64,000 nt of DNA from Acidobacteriota bacterium (GTDB taxonomy: Bacteria; Acidobacteriota; Blastocatellia; Pyrinomonadales; Pyrinomonadaceae): contig JAHBSI010000002.1 in NCBI GenBank assembly GCA_019639195.1, positions 372,001 through 436,000 on the forward strand, read 5' to 3'. The notes under the pieces are model-generated. The model did no database searches, was not told the origin of the DNA, and worked only from the letters and a program-made list of their open reading frames with translations. Both the position numbers and the translations under genes were made by a program. Of this stretch, positions 53,185 to 61,894 are shown piece by piece. How positions within the stretch are numbered: the first letter of the stretch is position 1; each line of letters begins with the position of its first letter.

Positions 53185-53262
53185 GGTTGTTCACTCCACA
53201 TTCTGCCTTCCGCTTATTTTCTTTGCCTTCAAACTCGAGCAAGAGCTTAGGAATGAACAACC
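53185..53262 (-). promoter_or_regulatory. Leader inverted repeat in front of the PRTRC operon
   Basis: GGTTGTTCA (53254-53262 on the minus strand) is exactly complementary to TGAACAACC (53185-53193). The second arm lies between the GGAG at 53196-53199 and the start codon at 53181. A stem would hide the start region, so translational control is possible. The shared leader motif copy B (53203-53226) lies in the loop. Confidence 0.5.
53203..53226 (-). promoter_or_regulatory. Shared leader motif, copy B (upstream of the PRTRC operon)
   Basis: The minus strand reads AAAGAAAATAAGCGGAAGGC then AG, matching copy A at 37045 and copies C and D in AAATA(A/G)GC(G/T)G and GGCAG/GGACAG. It ends 21 bases before the start codon. 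Confidence 0.6.
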
Positions 53263-53363
53263 ATCCTATACTCACGCAACCTTAGGTCGAAGGCTGCGAA
53301 AGTTATCGGCAGAATCGGCTATCGAGCAGGTATATAGGTGAGATTTCTGAACAGGAAGGATGA

Positions 53364-53398
53364 ATTATATCAAAATGCCTCTTAAATCAGTTTAAGAG
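53364..53398 (-). promoter_or_regulatory. Promoter with palindromic operator for the PRTRC operon
   Basis: On the minus strand a perfect TATAAT (53364-53369, with TG one base upstream as an extended -10) follows a 20-bp perfect palindrome CTCTTAAA-CTGA-TTTAAGAG (53379-53398) placed at the -35 position. This is a typical repressor or activator site layout. The leader to the start codon is about 175 bases. The intergenic region 53182-53569 otherwise contains a small hairpin CCGAAG/CTTCGG near 53521-53536 after the regulator gene. Confidence 0.6.
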
Positions 53399-53569
53399 TT
53401 CTGAACGGCGGTCGATTGACGCGCCATGCAGAAGAAAAAACTAGGCTTCGCCTCCTCGAGTCAGTAAGAAATTTGCGGAGAAAACACTGCCAATGTGATT
53501 TATCGGAGTTGAATATTAGACACCGAAGGATTCTTCGGCCAGCGTATGCATAGACGCAATAAAGGGATC

Positions 53570-54640
53570 TTACGTCGCAACTGAATAAACCGGGCGATTC
53601 GACTCGGAGTAAGGGTTACTGACAACTTTCTCCTTGTGCTTCTTAAGGATTCGCGAAATTGTCGAATGCGTGGTCCCCATCGAGCGGGCCGCACGACGCA
53701 GGTTTCCCCGGGATCTTTTGAGAGCGTGTTCGATGAGGCTAGCTGCCGCCTTCACATAAGCACTGTCGAGATCGTCCGTATCCGCATCTAAAGTTACGGT
53801 GACAATATTCGGGCGGTTCATTTGAACGCTGTGCGATATCGCGGCATTGAAAACTTCCATTATGCTGCGGTCGATCCCGGCGACCTGTAAAACAATATCC
53901 TCGGAGATTGCGGGTGAACCAGCGGCTTGCACCGCAAGCCTGGCCGCAAAGTTTTTGAGCTGTCGATAATTACCCCTCCATTCGAGCAGTTCGACCGCTG
54001 CCAGCGCTTCCTCGTCGATCACAAACGGTGCAGACCGTCCAACCGCTATACCCTCCTCGTTCAATTGGCGGATGAAAAGATCCCGTATCCGGTCTTTCTG
54101 GCACCGAAGCGGTATCGTTTCCAACTGCAGAATATTCAAGCGATCATATAGATCTGCCCGAAAGGCTCCGTCAAGCACCATCGAGTAAAGGTCTTTGGAA
54201 GTGGCAGAAATTATTCTTACATCGATCTGCCGTTCTCTAGTGCCGCCGACGCGCCGGATCTGCCTTTCTTCGACCGCTTTGAGGAGTTTCGACTGAAGAC
54301 TGATCGATAGCTCTGCTACCTCGTCAAGAAAAAGTGTTCCGCCATCGGCGGTCTCGAACAGACCGGACTTTTGGGCGTTGGCTCCGGTGAAGGCTCCTTT
54401 CTCGAATCCGAACAGTTCGGATTCGAGAAGTTCCGCGGTGAAACTAGCACAGTTAACGCCGACGAATTCCTTTCGGGCTCTCGGGCTCTTTTGATGAAGC
54501 TGTTTCGCGATGGTCGTTTTTCCGGTGCCCCTTTCACCAGTTATGAGAACGTAATGCGGAACCTTTGAATAAAGATCTATCTTTTCTTCCAGGGTCAACG
54601 ATCCCCTCGCGAAACTTCCAGCAGTAAATTTGTGCAGCAT
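53570..54640 (-). CDS. Sigma54-dependent transcriptional activator without receiver domain (PspF-like layout)
   Basis: This 356-residue protein has an AAA+ domain right at the N-terminus: Walker A GERGTGKT (residues 35-42), the sigma54-contact loop GAFTGA (82-87), Walker B LFLDEV (D106, E107), and the WRGNYRQL segment. The C-terminus holds a Fis-type helix-turn-helix ([25 protein letters not shown]). No sensory domain precedes the AAA+ part, so activity is likely set by a partner protein or by expression. It lies between the helicase gene and the PRTRC promoter region and is the only regulator of that block. Confidence 0.9.
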   Translation of the reverse strand: MLHKFTAGSFARGSLTLEEKIDLYSKVPHYVLITGERGTGKTTIAKQLHQKSPRARKEFVGVNCASFTAELLESELFGFEKGAFTGANAQKSGLFETADGGTLFLDEVAELSISLQSKLLKAVEERQIRRVGGTRERQIDVRIISATSKDLYSMVLDGAFRADLYDRLNILQLETIPLRCQKDRIRDLFIRQLNEEGIAVGRSAPFVIDEEALAAVELLEWRGNYRQLKNFAARLAVQAAGSPAISEDIVLQVAGIDRSIMEVFNAAISHSVQMNRPNIVTVTLDADTDDLDSAYVKAAASLIEHALKRSRGNLRRAARSMGTTHSTISRILKKHKEKVVSNPYSESNRPVYSVAT

Positions 54641-54658
54641 AGTAACACTCCCCTACGT

Positions 54659-54683
54659 CGGGTTTTCGGTGCTCGAAAACCCG
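54659..54683. promoter_or_regulatory. Perfect hairpin/palindrome in front of the activator gene
   Basis: CGGGTTTTCG and CGAAAACCCG form a 10-bp perfect stem with a 5-base loop, 18 bases before the activator ATG. There is no T-run on either side, so it is more likely an operator or a leader structure than a terminator. The rest of the gap 54641-54796 shows no clear sigma54 (GG-N10-GC) site. Confidence 0.5.
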
Positions 54684-54796
54684 ATCCCTATTCCAGTATT
54701 CAACCTACATAAGTTAAAACCCGGATTTGCGAGAGTGATTACGTTTTTGCTACAAATTTTTCTCGGTTTTTCAAAGTAACTCGTCTACATTTAAGT

Positions 54797-57700
54797 CTAT
54801 AGCGTAGCAGTTTCCGACGTTTCGGGGGAAGCCGAGAGACCTTGGACCGCATTTTCGGGAGGTTCGCATAGCCATTCCGGCAGCTCCACTGGTTCCTCCT
54901 TAACAAGTTCATTGAAATCGCTCTGCAATTCAGACAAAAAGCTTATATCGGTCGATTCAGCCGGATACAAGGCCAGGATCGGTTCAAGGTGGAGTCCGGG
55001 AGAATATTCCGGGAGAAAGAAGCGCTGCTTCCCGTGGTGAACGATATTAACGAGCCCCATCCCTCGAAGTTCGCGGATCTGTTCGAATGTCGAGGGGCAG
55101 ACTTCCGTCATGAGCTGTCCCTGGAATCGCGTCGTTTTTATCTTGATATCACCCATGAGATTCACGGTATTGTTCTCGAGATCGATTACACGAAGTATTT
55201 CGGCAGCAGTCGCAGGAGTTTCCGAGCGAAGCCCGAAGTGCCGCCTTATATCATTGAGCCAGTCACCCGCGATATTCACTCCGACAAGACGCGTTCCATC
55301 GTCAGTAGTTGTTCTAACAATATTAAGAGCCTCGTGGCTAAGAGTCTTGAGATACTTCCAGATCGGAAGCAGTGCTCCGCTTAGGAGATGCACCGTCTTC
55401 TCTTCGAACGGCGGGATCTTTGCTTCTTCCTTAAGCCACCAGGCCTCAGCTTTTCCTTTCGCAACAACTCGGTATTTCTGATTCAGTTCGCTCTCGCGGA
55501 TGTATGAAAGGTTTCGGCCCTCCGGTTTCGAGATCGAGAACATTTGATATCGTTCGCCGGTCTCCGGATCGGTATGGGATAAAGTTCGTCTGACCGCAAC
55601 AAACGAACCGTCACGTCGATCCTGAAAGAATTGATGAACACTGCTCTCTGAAAGCTCGGTATATCTCGCAGGCTTCGTGGCCACTTTCAGATTGAGCTTG
55701 TAATAGACCGTTCTTGCTCCTGTTAAAGCGTCGGCGTGCAGCACTTGCGGCGGTTCGGCGATCTCGACGGATATAGCTTTCAAGTCTTCCATGCCGTCAT
55801 CGAGTTTTCCATTCTGTTTTAGGTATTCGATCGTCTCAAGAAATGTCGAATAGAAGTGATCGAATAGCGCATTTTGCCGATCCACTTCCAGAGATAGAAG
55901 CCGATTAAGGAATCTCGGGATGTTCGTCTTCTCGCTGTCGGGAACCTGTTCAACTCCGTCCACAGTTTTTACGAGTCCCATATCTCTCAATGCCTGCTTA
56001 GGATCTTCGATCCCCTCGATCTCAACACCTCGCATTATGCCGGTGAGGACAACATTGAGGGCCGAACGACCCTCCTTCGATTCAAGATTGTATTTATCAA
56101 GATTGCCGACCTTTTCCGCTTTCCGGTCTCCCTTGGTCAACGCTCCCATGTTCCCGAGCCGACGGGCGATCGTTGCCGAGAACCGCTTTTCGCCTCCGAG
56201 TTCTGTGAATACGAGTAGATAGACCGGAGGAAACATCTGGCCTGTGCGGTGGGTTCTCCCGAAGTCCTGGATCTGTTTATCGGCGGACCATTTCAGTTCG
56301 GCGGCGATGTGGAGTCGGCGTTGTTTATTTCCGACTTGCTCCCCGGCGTGAAGGCTGTCGCCGGTGGATGCAACCTCCGACATGATCGCTACTCGCTTGT
56401 CACCGTTCTGGAATGCGGCTTTTTCGTGAAGATTGATCAGCTTCGACGGAACTCCTTGCATCTGACGAGGCCTATATTCGAGTGTGCCCGAAGTTGTTCG
56501 GATCAGACGCTTCTTACGGCCCGTCATCTCGGCGACATTCTCAACCCCAAAGTAGTTCACCAACTGGTCGAGAGGATGCTCGGGCACTTCAAGCACGGAG
56601 AGCCTATCGAGCAGTTCCGCCCTTAGCTGCAATGCAGCACGGCTCTGTACCTGATTGCCGTCTTGATCAAGAACAGGAATATATTCGATGGTTTGACTGT
56701 ATCGATTAGTTCGTTCCTGAAAGCAGGCGGTCGGGAAGCATTGTGTGACAAGGCGGGTCAACGTCTCACGTGGGCTGAAATCGAGGCTGTCGATCGCCTC
56801 GTCCTGGTCAGCGGCCCGTTCTATCTGTTTCTTTGTTTGGCTTTCGCCGGTTCCCGTCAGGGACACAACGACGGACTGCCTGTTGCCAAGCGCCTCCTCG
56901 ATCTCGCGGATAATTGTTGGAACCTTGAACGCTGTGATCAGATTCCTGAAACATCGCTGGTGCTCTGCCCAAAACTGGTTTACGGCAAGGGCTCGTGTTG
57001 CCTTACCGGAGTTGGTCATATCCAGGGCCTTATGGATATTCCTAAATACTTCCTGCCAGCCCTGGGCCATATTGTCGTACATCTGCCTTTGAGCGGGTGT
57101 GAGCCAGTGAGTTACTTCGCGGAACTCGACGGCAAGGCCAGACTTCGGATCGACTCCCATGCTTAGGTTGCCGCATAGATATCTCCCCATAGCTTTAAGA
57201 TCGCGGCAGACCATCTCAAGAGCACCCACGCCGCCCGATTCGATCTCCTCGGCGAACTGCTCGAAGCCCGCTGGAAAGTTCGTGCCTTCTCCCCAAAGTC
57301 CGAGGCGAGACATATATGCAAGGTGCCGCACTTCTCCTGCCGAGGTGGCAGACGAATACACAATCCGATATTCGGGATATTTCTCCGGGTCTTGGATCTC
57401 AAGCACCGCCGCTCCGGTCTGGGTGGATTTGCCCCTATCATCCGCGAAGGCGTATTTGGCCTTGTGGCCCTCATCGAAGATCACCACTCCTTCGCTTCTA
57501 AGCCAGCGGATCAGTTGATCGATGCGGCGATTGCCCGCCTTAGAGCGGGCGATCAGCGAGTGGTAAGTACAGAACACAATGCCGTCACCGATTTCGATGT
57601 CGCCGTCGGTCGGAAAATCGTTAATCAGCTTTATAGGCGGTGTGAGACCGAGCCTTGTGAACTCGTCGGATACAGCTTCGATGAGATCCGATTTTACGGA

Positions 57701-58132
57701 GAACCATACCGCTCGTCTTCTTCCCTGAAACCAGCTATCAAGAATTATTCCGGCAAGAGTCGCGGTCTTCCCCGTGCCGGTCCCGTCACCGATGCTGATT
57801 CCGGCCCGCGAACCGTTCGCAAGCCTCTGTCCGTGGGCCTGTCCGGCATAGATGATCCTCTCCATCTGCATCCCGGAAAGTCTGCCGCTTATGCAGAGTT
57901 CGGTCGGAAGATGAGGGCGATAGGTTATCGGCGGCGGTTCGACATTCGCAAGACCGGGCGGTTCGACGATTACACCCGGATGCGGCGAACCTCCGACAAT
58001 GAATCGAGGCGCATACGCGATCACTTGGCTAGCGGTATCGGACTCGCTCGTTTCAACGGGCAGTGCGGCCGGCGCTGCAGCCGCTGAAAGCGGCGCAGTT
58101 GTGCCCGCAGGTTGCTGGTAACTTGATAACAT
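54797..58132 (-). CDS. Strawberry-notch-type helicase/NTPase
   Basis: This 1,111-residue protein belongs to the SF2 strawberry notch group common on plasmids and phages. A disordered N-terminus (1-75) is followed by Walker A in GDGTGTGKT (residues 117-123), the DEGH box at 220-223, VYSSATSAGEVRHLAYMSRLGLWG, and the SBNO C-terminal part with MSEVASTGDSLHAGEQVGNKQRRLHI and SADKQIQDFGRTHRTGQ. It probably acts in DNA metabolism or expression of the element. A weak GCGAAGGC reminiscent of the leader motif lies before its start. Confidence 0.9.
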   Translation of the reverse strand: MLSSYQQPAGTTAPLSAAAAPAALPVETSESDTASQVIAYAPRFIVGGSPHPGVIVEPPGLANVEPPPITYRPHLPTELCISGRLSGMQMERIIYAGQAHGQRLANGSRAGISIGDGTGTGKTATLAGIILDSWFQGRRRAVWFSVKSDLIEAVSDEFTRLGLTPPIKLINDFPTDGDIEIGDGIVFCTYHSLIARSKAGNRRIDQLIRWLRSEGVVIFDEGHKAKYAFADDRGKSTQTGAAVLEIQDPEKYPEYRIVYSSATSAGEVRHLAYMSRLGLWGEGTNFPAGFEQFAEEIESGGVGALEMVCRDLKAMGRYLCGNLSMGVDPKSGLAVEFREVTHWLTPAQRQMYDNMAQGWQEVFRNIHKALDMTNSGKATRALAVNQFWAEHQRCFRNLITAFKVPTIIREIEEALGNRQSVVVSLTGTGESQTKKQIERAADQDEAIDSLDFSPRETLTRLVTQCFPTACFQERTNRYSQTIEYIPVLDQDGNQVQSRAALQLRAELLDRLSVLEVPEHPLDQLVNYFGVENVAEMTGRKKRLIRTTSGTLEYRPRQMQGVPSKLINLHEKAAFQNGDKRVAIMSEVASTGDSLHAGEQVGNKQRRLHIAAELKWSADKQIQDFGRTHRTGQMFPPVYLLVFTELGGEKRFSATIARRLGNMGALTKGDRKAEKVGNLDKYNLESKEGRSALNVVLTGIMRGVEIEGIEDPKQALRDMGLVKTVDGVEQVPDSEKTNIPRFLNRLLSLEVDRQNALFDHFYSTFLETIEYLKQNGKLDDGMEDLKAISVEIAEPPQVLHADALTGARTVYYKLNLKVATKPARYTELSESSVHQFFQDRRDGSFVAVRRTLSHTDPETGERYQMFSISKPEGRNLSYIRESELNQKYRVVAKGKAEAWWLKEEAKIPPFEEKTVHLLSGALLPIWKYLKTLSHEALNIVRTTTDDGTRLVGVNIAGDWLNDIRRHFGLRSETPATAAEILRVIDLENNTVNLMGDIKIKTTRFQGQLMTEVCPSTFEQIRELRGMGLVNIVHHGKQRFFLPEYSPGLHLEPILALYPAESTDISFLSELQSDFNELVKEEPVELPEWLCEPPENAVQGLSASPETSETATL

Positions 58133-58172
58133 TTCGTTTTAGTTGTTGAGTTGGCCTTCGCAGGGAAAGCTT

Positions 58173-58871
58173 TTAATCTACGTCGTAGCCAATGAAGTTT
58201 TTGTCGTTGATAAGCAGGTAATAGTAGCCGTTGCCGCAGCCGGCGTATTCGAGTGACAGGAAGCCCCGAAAGTCGCCGGTCTCGGCATTGAGTTCGGTTT
58301 CGATCGATATGTCGTATCCGGCGAACTTAGCCCAACGACCGCCAATAATTATTGTCGCCGACCGGTTACGGATAGCTTCGCGAAGCCGTTCGACCTCACG
58401 CGGATATTTCTTGGCGATCCGGTTCAGCGAGATCACTTTACCGTCGATATTGGTGCCGGTTGTTATACGGAGTTCGTAGAGGGTCTTCGGACGCATCTCT
58501 TTATCCGTTTCCCATGAATTCGGCTCGACCATATCCTTCCGCCATGCATCGAAGTCGGGAAGTGCAAGACAGTCGCGAATGAAATGGTTCGTAAAGCCGG
58601 CCTCCCCCGCCATCCGTTTGTACTTCTCAATGAGGCGATATTCTTTTCTGAGCCTCTCATCTCCGGTCGGTGCCTGCTTGAACGGTATCAATCGCGTATA
58701 ACGCGCAAGCTCCGCTTCATTCACCCGGTATCCCTGACGGCGACTGCGCGACTTGAATCGACATAGGTCGCCGCTGTCCGATATAAAGAAGCGGTGTTTC
58801 TTGCCGCTCGTATCTAAGGCGCTGACGATCGAGCCGTTTTTGACGGCTTCATGTAGTTGCTGGTAATTCAT
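58173..58871 (-). CDS. Hypothetical protein of the element
   Basis: This 232-residue protein has no recognised family. The N-terminus is a small strand-rich domain (YQQLHEAVKNGSIVSALDTSGKKHRFFISDSGDLCRFKSRSRRQGYRVNEAEL), the middle is charged and helical, and the C-terminus is again strand-rich (IIIGGRWAKFAGYDISIETELNAETGDFRGFLSLEYAGCGNGYYYLLI). It lies 40 bp before the helicase gene. The weak leader motif copy F is upstream (58903-58922). Confidence 0.68.
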   Translation of the reverse strand: MNYQQLHEAVKNGSIVSALDTSGKKHRFFISDSGDLCRFKSRSRRQGYRVNEAELARYTRLIPFKQAPTGDERLRKEYRLIEKYKRMAGEAGFTNHFIRDCLALPDFDAWRKDMVEPNSWETDKEMRPKTLYELRITTGTNIDGKVISLNRIAKKYPREVERLREAIRNRSATIIIGGRWAKFAGYDISIETELNAETGDFRGFLSLEYAGCGNGYYYLLINDKNFIGYDVD

Positions 58872-58902
58872 ACTGGTTGATCTGGTCGCCTGAGATGAAC
58901 AT

Positions 58903-58922
58903 TGCCACTCCGGCTTATCGAC
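58903..58922 (-). promoter_or_regulatory. Shared leader motif, weak copy F
   Basis: The minus strand reads GTCGATAAGCCGGAGTGGCA, keeping ATAAGC, CGG and GGCA of the motif of copies A-D. It lies 32-51 bases before the start at 58871. Confidence 0.35.
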
Positions 58923-58928
58923 TAGGAT

Positions 58929-59930
58929 TTATAATTCGAGGATCAGGAATTTATTCAGGGTCGGGTCGAACCTAAGCTGGCTGGCCAACGCCTTGTCGAA
59001 AGCGTCCTCGACAGACGACGCGGTGATGGATATTGGGCTGGCGACCACCGCTACCGTGTCTCGCTCTTCGTTTGACACCTTACGACCTATCAGGAGCGAG
59101 ACCGCAACAGAAACCCCGTTCCGGTAGTATTCGCGGCCGGGCAAGTCAATGGCGGCCGTTAACTGAATATTTGGAAGGAGCGATTGCCAGAACCTCTTTC
59201 CGGTGACGCTTTTCAACGAACCGCCTTCGCCGAGAATGATCGCGAATCTTCCTCTCGGAGCCAGCCGTCTCAGGGCTGTTTCAACGTGACGAAACCCGAA
59301 CTTGCTTTGGTTCCTTACGACACGTCCGCCGCTTGTTGAAAAGGGTGGATTGGCAAGGACCGCGTTCGGGATCAGATCCTCCGGAAGAAGATCGTCGATG
59401 AATTCCGCATCATGACCTGTCGGCTCGAACCCTATAAGCTCGGCGAGTCGCCGTCTTCTTAGATCTATCTCGTTGCTTACAACTGTGGCACCCGCTGACA
59501 AAACCCAAACCACTAGACTTCCCGTTCCGCAGGACGGTTCGAGAACTGTATTCTTGTCACTAAGATTCAGAAGGTATGCCGCCAAATATGCTATAGATAC
59601 CGGCGTGGAGAACTGCTGATAGGTTATCTGGCTATCGCTTCGCCACGATTGCGTCGGAAGTCTCTTTTGCAAAGGTTTGAGGATTGCAGAGCAGGAAACA
59701 GCCGGATCGGCCGAGGACAGTAACGGGCTTCCGTACTTCTCCAGTATGAGGAAATTCAGTGCGGTCTCCGCGATCTCGTGGCAGAGATGCGGATCGCTCG
59801 AAAAGCCGCCGACTCCTGCCGCACTGCATAGATCCAATAGGTCGCGGTTGGTGATCTGTTTCTTTTCGGCATCAATAATACCGGCGATATGCTCGATCAA
59901 GGAGAGCGGTATATTTTGAGAATCATTCAT
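58929..59930 (-). CDS. N6-adenine-type DNA methyltransferase-like protein
   Basis: The protein has 333 residues. Motif I is VLEPSCGTGSLVVW (about 129-142) and the catalytic motif IV is NPPF at 194-197. An N-terminal segment YQQFSTPVSIAYLAAYLLNL precedes motif I, as in type I/IIG-like and plasmid methylase fragments. No specificity domain is present, so it may be an orphan methylase or a DNA-binding relic often found next to SBNO helicases. The ATG at 59928-59930 was chosen because the motif copy C and the previous stop lie just upstream. Confidence 0.82.
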   Translation of the reverse strand: MNDSQNIPLSLIEHIAGIIDAEKKQITNRDLLDLCSAAGVGGFSSDPHLCHEIAETALNFLILEKYGSPLLSSADPAVSCSAILKPLQKRLPTQSWRSDSQITYQQFSTPVSIAYLAAYLLNLSDKNTVLEPSCGTGSLVVWVLSAGATVVSNEIDLRRRRLAELIGFEPTGHDAEFIDDLLPEDLIPNAVLANPPFSTSGGRVVRNQSKFGFRHVETALRRLAPRGRFAIILGEGGSLKSVTGKRFWQSLLPNIQLTAAIDLPGREYYRNGVSVAVSLLIGRKVSNEERDTVAVVASPISITASSVEDAFDKALASQLRFDPTLNKFLILEL

Positions 59931-59959
59931 TGGACTGGTCTCGCAAGTGAATCTGCGTT

Positions 59960-59980
59960 CTGCCAGCCGCCTATTTTTGC
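59960..59980 (-). promoter_or_regulatory. Shared leader motif, copy C (upstream of the methylase-like gene)
   Basis: The minus strand reads GCAAAAATAGGCGGCTGGCA then G, starting directly after the primase-like stop codon and ending 29 bases before the methylase-like start. It matches copy A at 37045 in GCAAAAATA(A/G)GCGGC. Confidence 0.6.
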
Positions 59981-61102
59981 TCACTCTCCGACATACAAGA
60001 TCTGCCGGGCCTGTTCCAGGCATTGAGGTCTCAACTCCTTGAGCCACTCCACAACGGTCAGAGAGTTTAGTTGATGGCCCGAAAGCACTGCTTCGTCGAT
60101 ACCTTTAAGGCGACCGTCCCAAGTCAAGATCCGAACATCGCTGTCGTAGGCAAATGATCGTTGATCCTCGTGGCGCAGCCGTATCAGCGAGGCAAGTGCC
60201 CGTGCAACGTGCTCGTTGGTAAAGCTGTCATTGTCGAAACCGATCTCGAGAGCTTTTCGACGGGAGACCTCGACGATCTCTTGATGTGAGGTGGCAACGC
60301 CGCTGTTTCCGACAACGTATCTGTTCGGCAAAAACGTTTGTGCCGTTGCGGCCTTTAATGCACCCTCAGTAACCAGAACTGGATTCTCAGAACGTGAACA
60401 TGGATCAGCGTGATGCAAGGGGGCACCCGGGCCGCAGCCGTTCTTTTGCTTCGCGGAAGACAGCCAGACGTACCGCCCGGACTTGTTGGGGATATACCGC
60501 ATAAGCCGGATCTGACAGGCACGTATCAGTCCATCCGGGCCGACGAACGGTATTAGCATTAGATCGTCAAATGAATCACGCTCGCTCCAGAGCCTTAGTC
60601 CGCCGTTCGCGTCTCTCCAGAATCCGGGAATGCCGTCAAAGGATCGAATACCGTCCTTCGCCATCGAATCAACAAGGCGCTCAACCAATACCTGCCGCTC
60701 ATTGACCAGTCTTGGCAAGCTGCCGTATAGAGATAGGTCTTGTATCCCTCTTTCAAACAAACCACCGCGCCCGTTCACGATAGTGTTATTTGAAGTTGCC
60801 GGAGATAACTCGATCAGCGTTCGATAGACGCGATCCCGGATCGCGAATGTGGCCAGGGTTTCAGTTACGTTCTTTTTCTTCGCTTTTGGAAACCGTTTGA
60901 AGCGTCGTTCGAGATCGAAACCGTATCGGTACTCGTCCCGGTAATAGACGCCCCAACCGTAGCGGCTAACGCGATCCGCATTCAGTGTGGACCGGGCGCA
61001 GAACAAAATAGTCTCCGTCGCGGTCGCGCTGCACCAATCGGGCTTCCCGCACACACGACACGGATATTTCTTCGAAACCCTTTTGAATCCGGTATCCTCC
61101 AT
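59981..61102 (-). CDS. Toprim/primase-like protein with N-terminal zinc motif
   Basis: This 373-residue protein begins with a zinc-ribbon-like CRVCGKPDWCSATATETILFCAR. The middle is helical. A toprim-like fold starts at PVLVTEGALKAATAQTFLPNRYVVGNSGVATSHQ and continues with ALEIGFDNDSF, where the Glu and the Asp pair are in the expected places. Such proteins act as primases or DNA-repair-like nucleic acid enzymes of plasmids. It heads the long leftward gene block and is divergent from the AbiE-like genes. Confidence 0.75.
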   Translation of the reverse strand: MEDTGFKRVSKKYPCRVCGKPDWCSATATETILFCARSTLNADRVSRYGWGVYYRDEYRYGFDLERRFKRFPKAKKKNVTETLATFAIRDRVYRTLIELSPATSNNTIVNGRGGLFERGIQDLSLYGSLPRLVNERQVLVERLVDSMAKDGIRSFDGIPGFWRDANGGLRLWSERDSFDDLMLIPFVGPDGLIRACQIRLMRYIPNKSGRYVWLSSAKQKNGCGPGAPLHHADPCSRSENPVLVTEGALKAATAQTFLPNRYVVGNSGVATSHQEIVEVSRRKALEIGFDNDSFTNEHVARALASLIRLRHEDQRSFAYDSDVRILTWDGRLKGIDEAVLSGHQLNSLTVVEWLKELRPQCLEQARQILYVGE

Positions 61103-61130
61103 CCTGATCTCTTTCCAGCAAACCTTTGAA

Positions 61131-61152
61131 CTGTCCGCAGCTTATTTCTACC
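61131..61152 (-). promoter_or_regulatory. Shared leader motif, copy D (upstream of the primase-like gene)
   Basis: The minus strand reads GGTAGAAATAAGCTGCGGAC then AG, matching copy A in AAATAAGC and CGGACAG. It ends 28 bases before the start at 61102, the same spacing as copies A and C. Confidence 0.55.
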
Positions 61153-61291
61153 GGTCAGCTCGCTGTTCCCGAGTTTGGCAATCTGGCCATCCAAAGAAAA
61201 TGAGCAAAGAATTTGCTGAAATACTCTTTAACGCTTTAGTCTGGATAAATTACTCATTCGATGTTAATATCGTATGCAGGTTTTATCCATC

Positions 61292-61894
61292 ATGGAGAAT
61301 ATAGCGGCAAAAAAAGCGATCAAAATACTCCAGTCACACGGTGGAGCACTTCGCACATCCGATATCCTCGGTCTAGGTATTCATCCCAGAACCCTTTACG
61401 AACTGCGCGACAGTGGGCGGATCACACAGATCACTCGCGGGGTATATCAGCTTTCGGACGAACCGACAGCCGAAAATATCGAGCTGATCGCGGCTGCGAT
61501 GCGCGTGCCCGATGGGGTCATCTGCCTTATTTCCGCCCTATCCTTCCACCGCATCACAAACGAGGTGCCGCATGAGGTGTATCTGGCTATTCCGAAAGGC
61601 AGGCAAAAACCGAAACTCAACTATCCTCCGCTTCGCGTTTTTCGTTTTGAGCCGGAAGCGTATTCATCCGGTGTCGAACAACATGCGATCGAAGGAACAA
61701 GGATAAAGGTCTACTCGATGGAGAAAACGGTAGCCGACTGCTTCAAGTTCAGGAACCGGATCGGGCTCGACGTAGCTCTGGAAGCCATAAGACTTTGCAT
61801 CAGAAACAAGGGGTCAAGAAAGAAGATCCTCGAGTTCGCCCGAATTTGCCGGGTAGAGCGCGTGATCCGTCCCTATCTTGAAGCAATACAATGA
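61292..61894 (+). CDS. AbiEi-like antitoxin/regulator
   Basis: This 200-residue protein has an N-terminal winged helix (AIKILQSHGGALRTSDILGLGIHPRTLYELRDSGRITQITRGVYQLSD) and the AbiEi-type C-terminal domain (SFHRITNEVPHEVYLAIPKG... IEGTRIKVYSMEKTVADCFKFRNRIGLDVALEAIR). It represses and neutralises the AbiEii partner. The start could also be the ATG at 61274; neither has a clear ribosome-binding site. It overlaps the next gene by 4 bases. Confidence 0.85.
   Translation: MENIAAKKAIKILQSHGGALRTSDILGLGIHPRTLYELRDSGRITQITRGVYQLSDEPTAENIELIAAAMRVPDGVICLISALSFHRITNEVPHEVYLAIPKGRQKPKLNYPPLRVFRFEPEAYSSGVEQHAIEGTRIKVYSMEKTVADCFKFRNRIGLDVALEAIRLCIRNKGSRKKILEFARICRVERVIRPYLEAIQ

Noticed and set aside
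54659..54683. Calling the perfect hairpin before the activator gene a Rho-independent terminator
   Set aside because: Neither side has a T-run and it lies only 18 bases from a start codon, so an operator or leader role is more likely.
53182..54796. A sigma54 promoter controlled by the activator
   Set aside because: Several GG...GC candidates (for example TGGCAGTGTTTTCTCCGC and CTGGCCGAAGAATCC on the minus strand) have wrong spacing; none fits GG-N10-GC.
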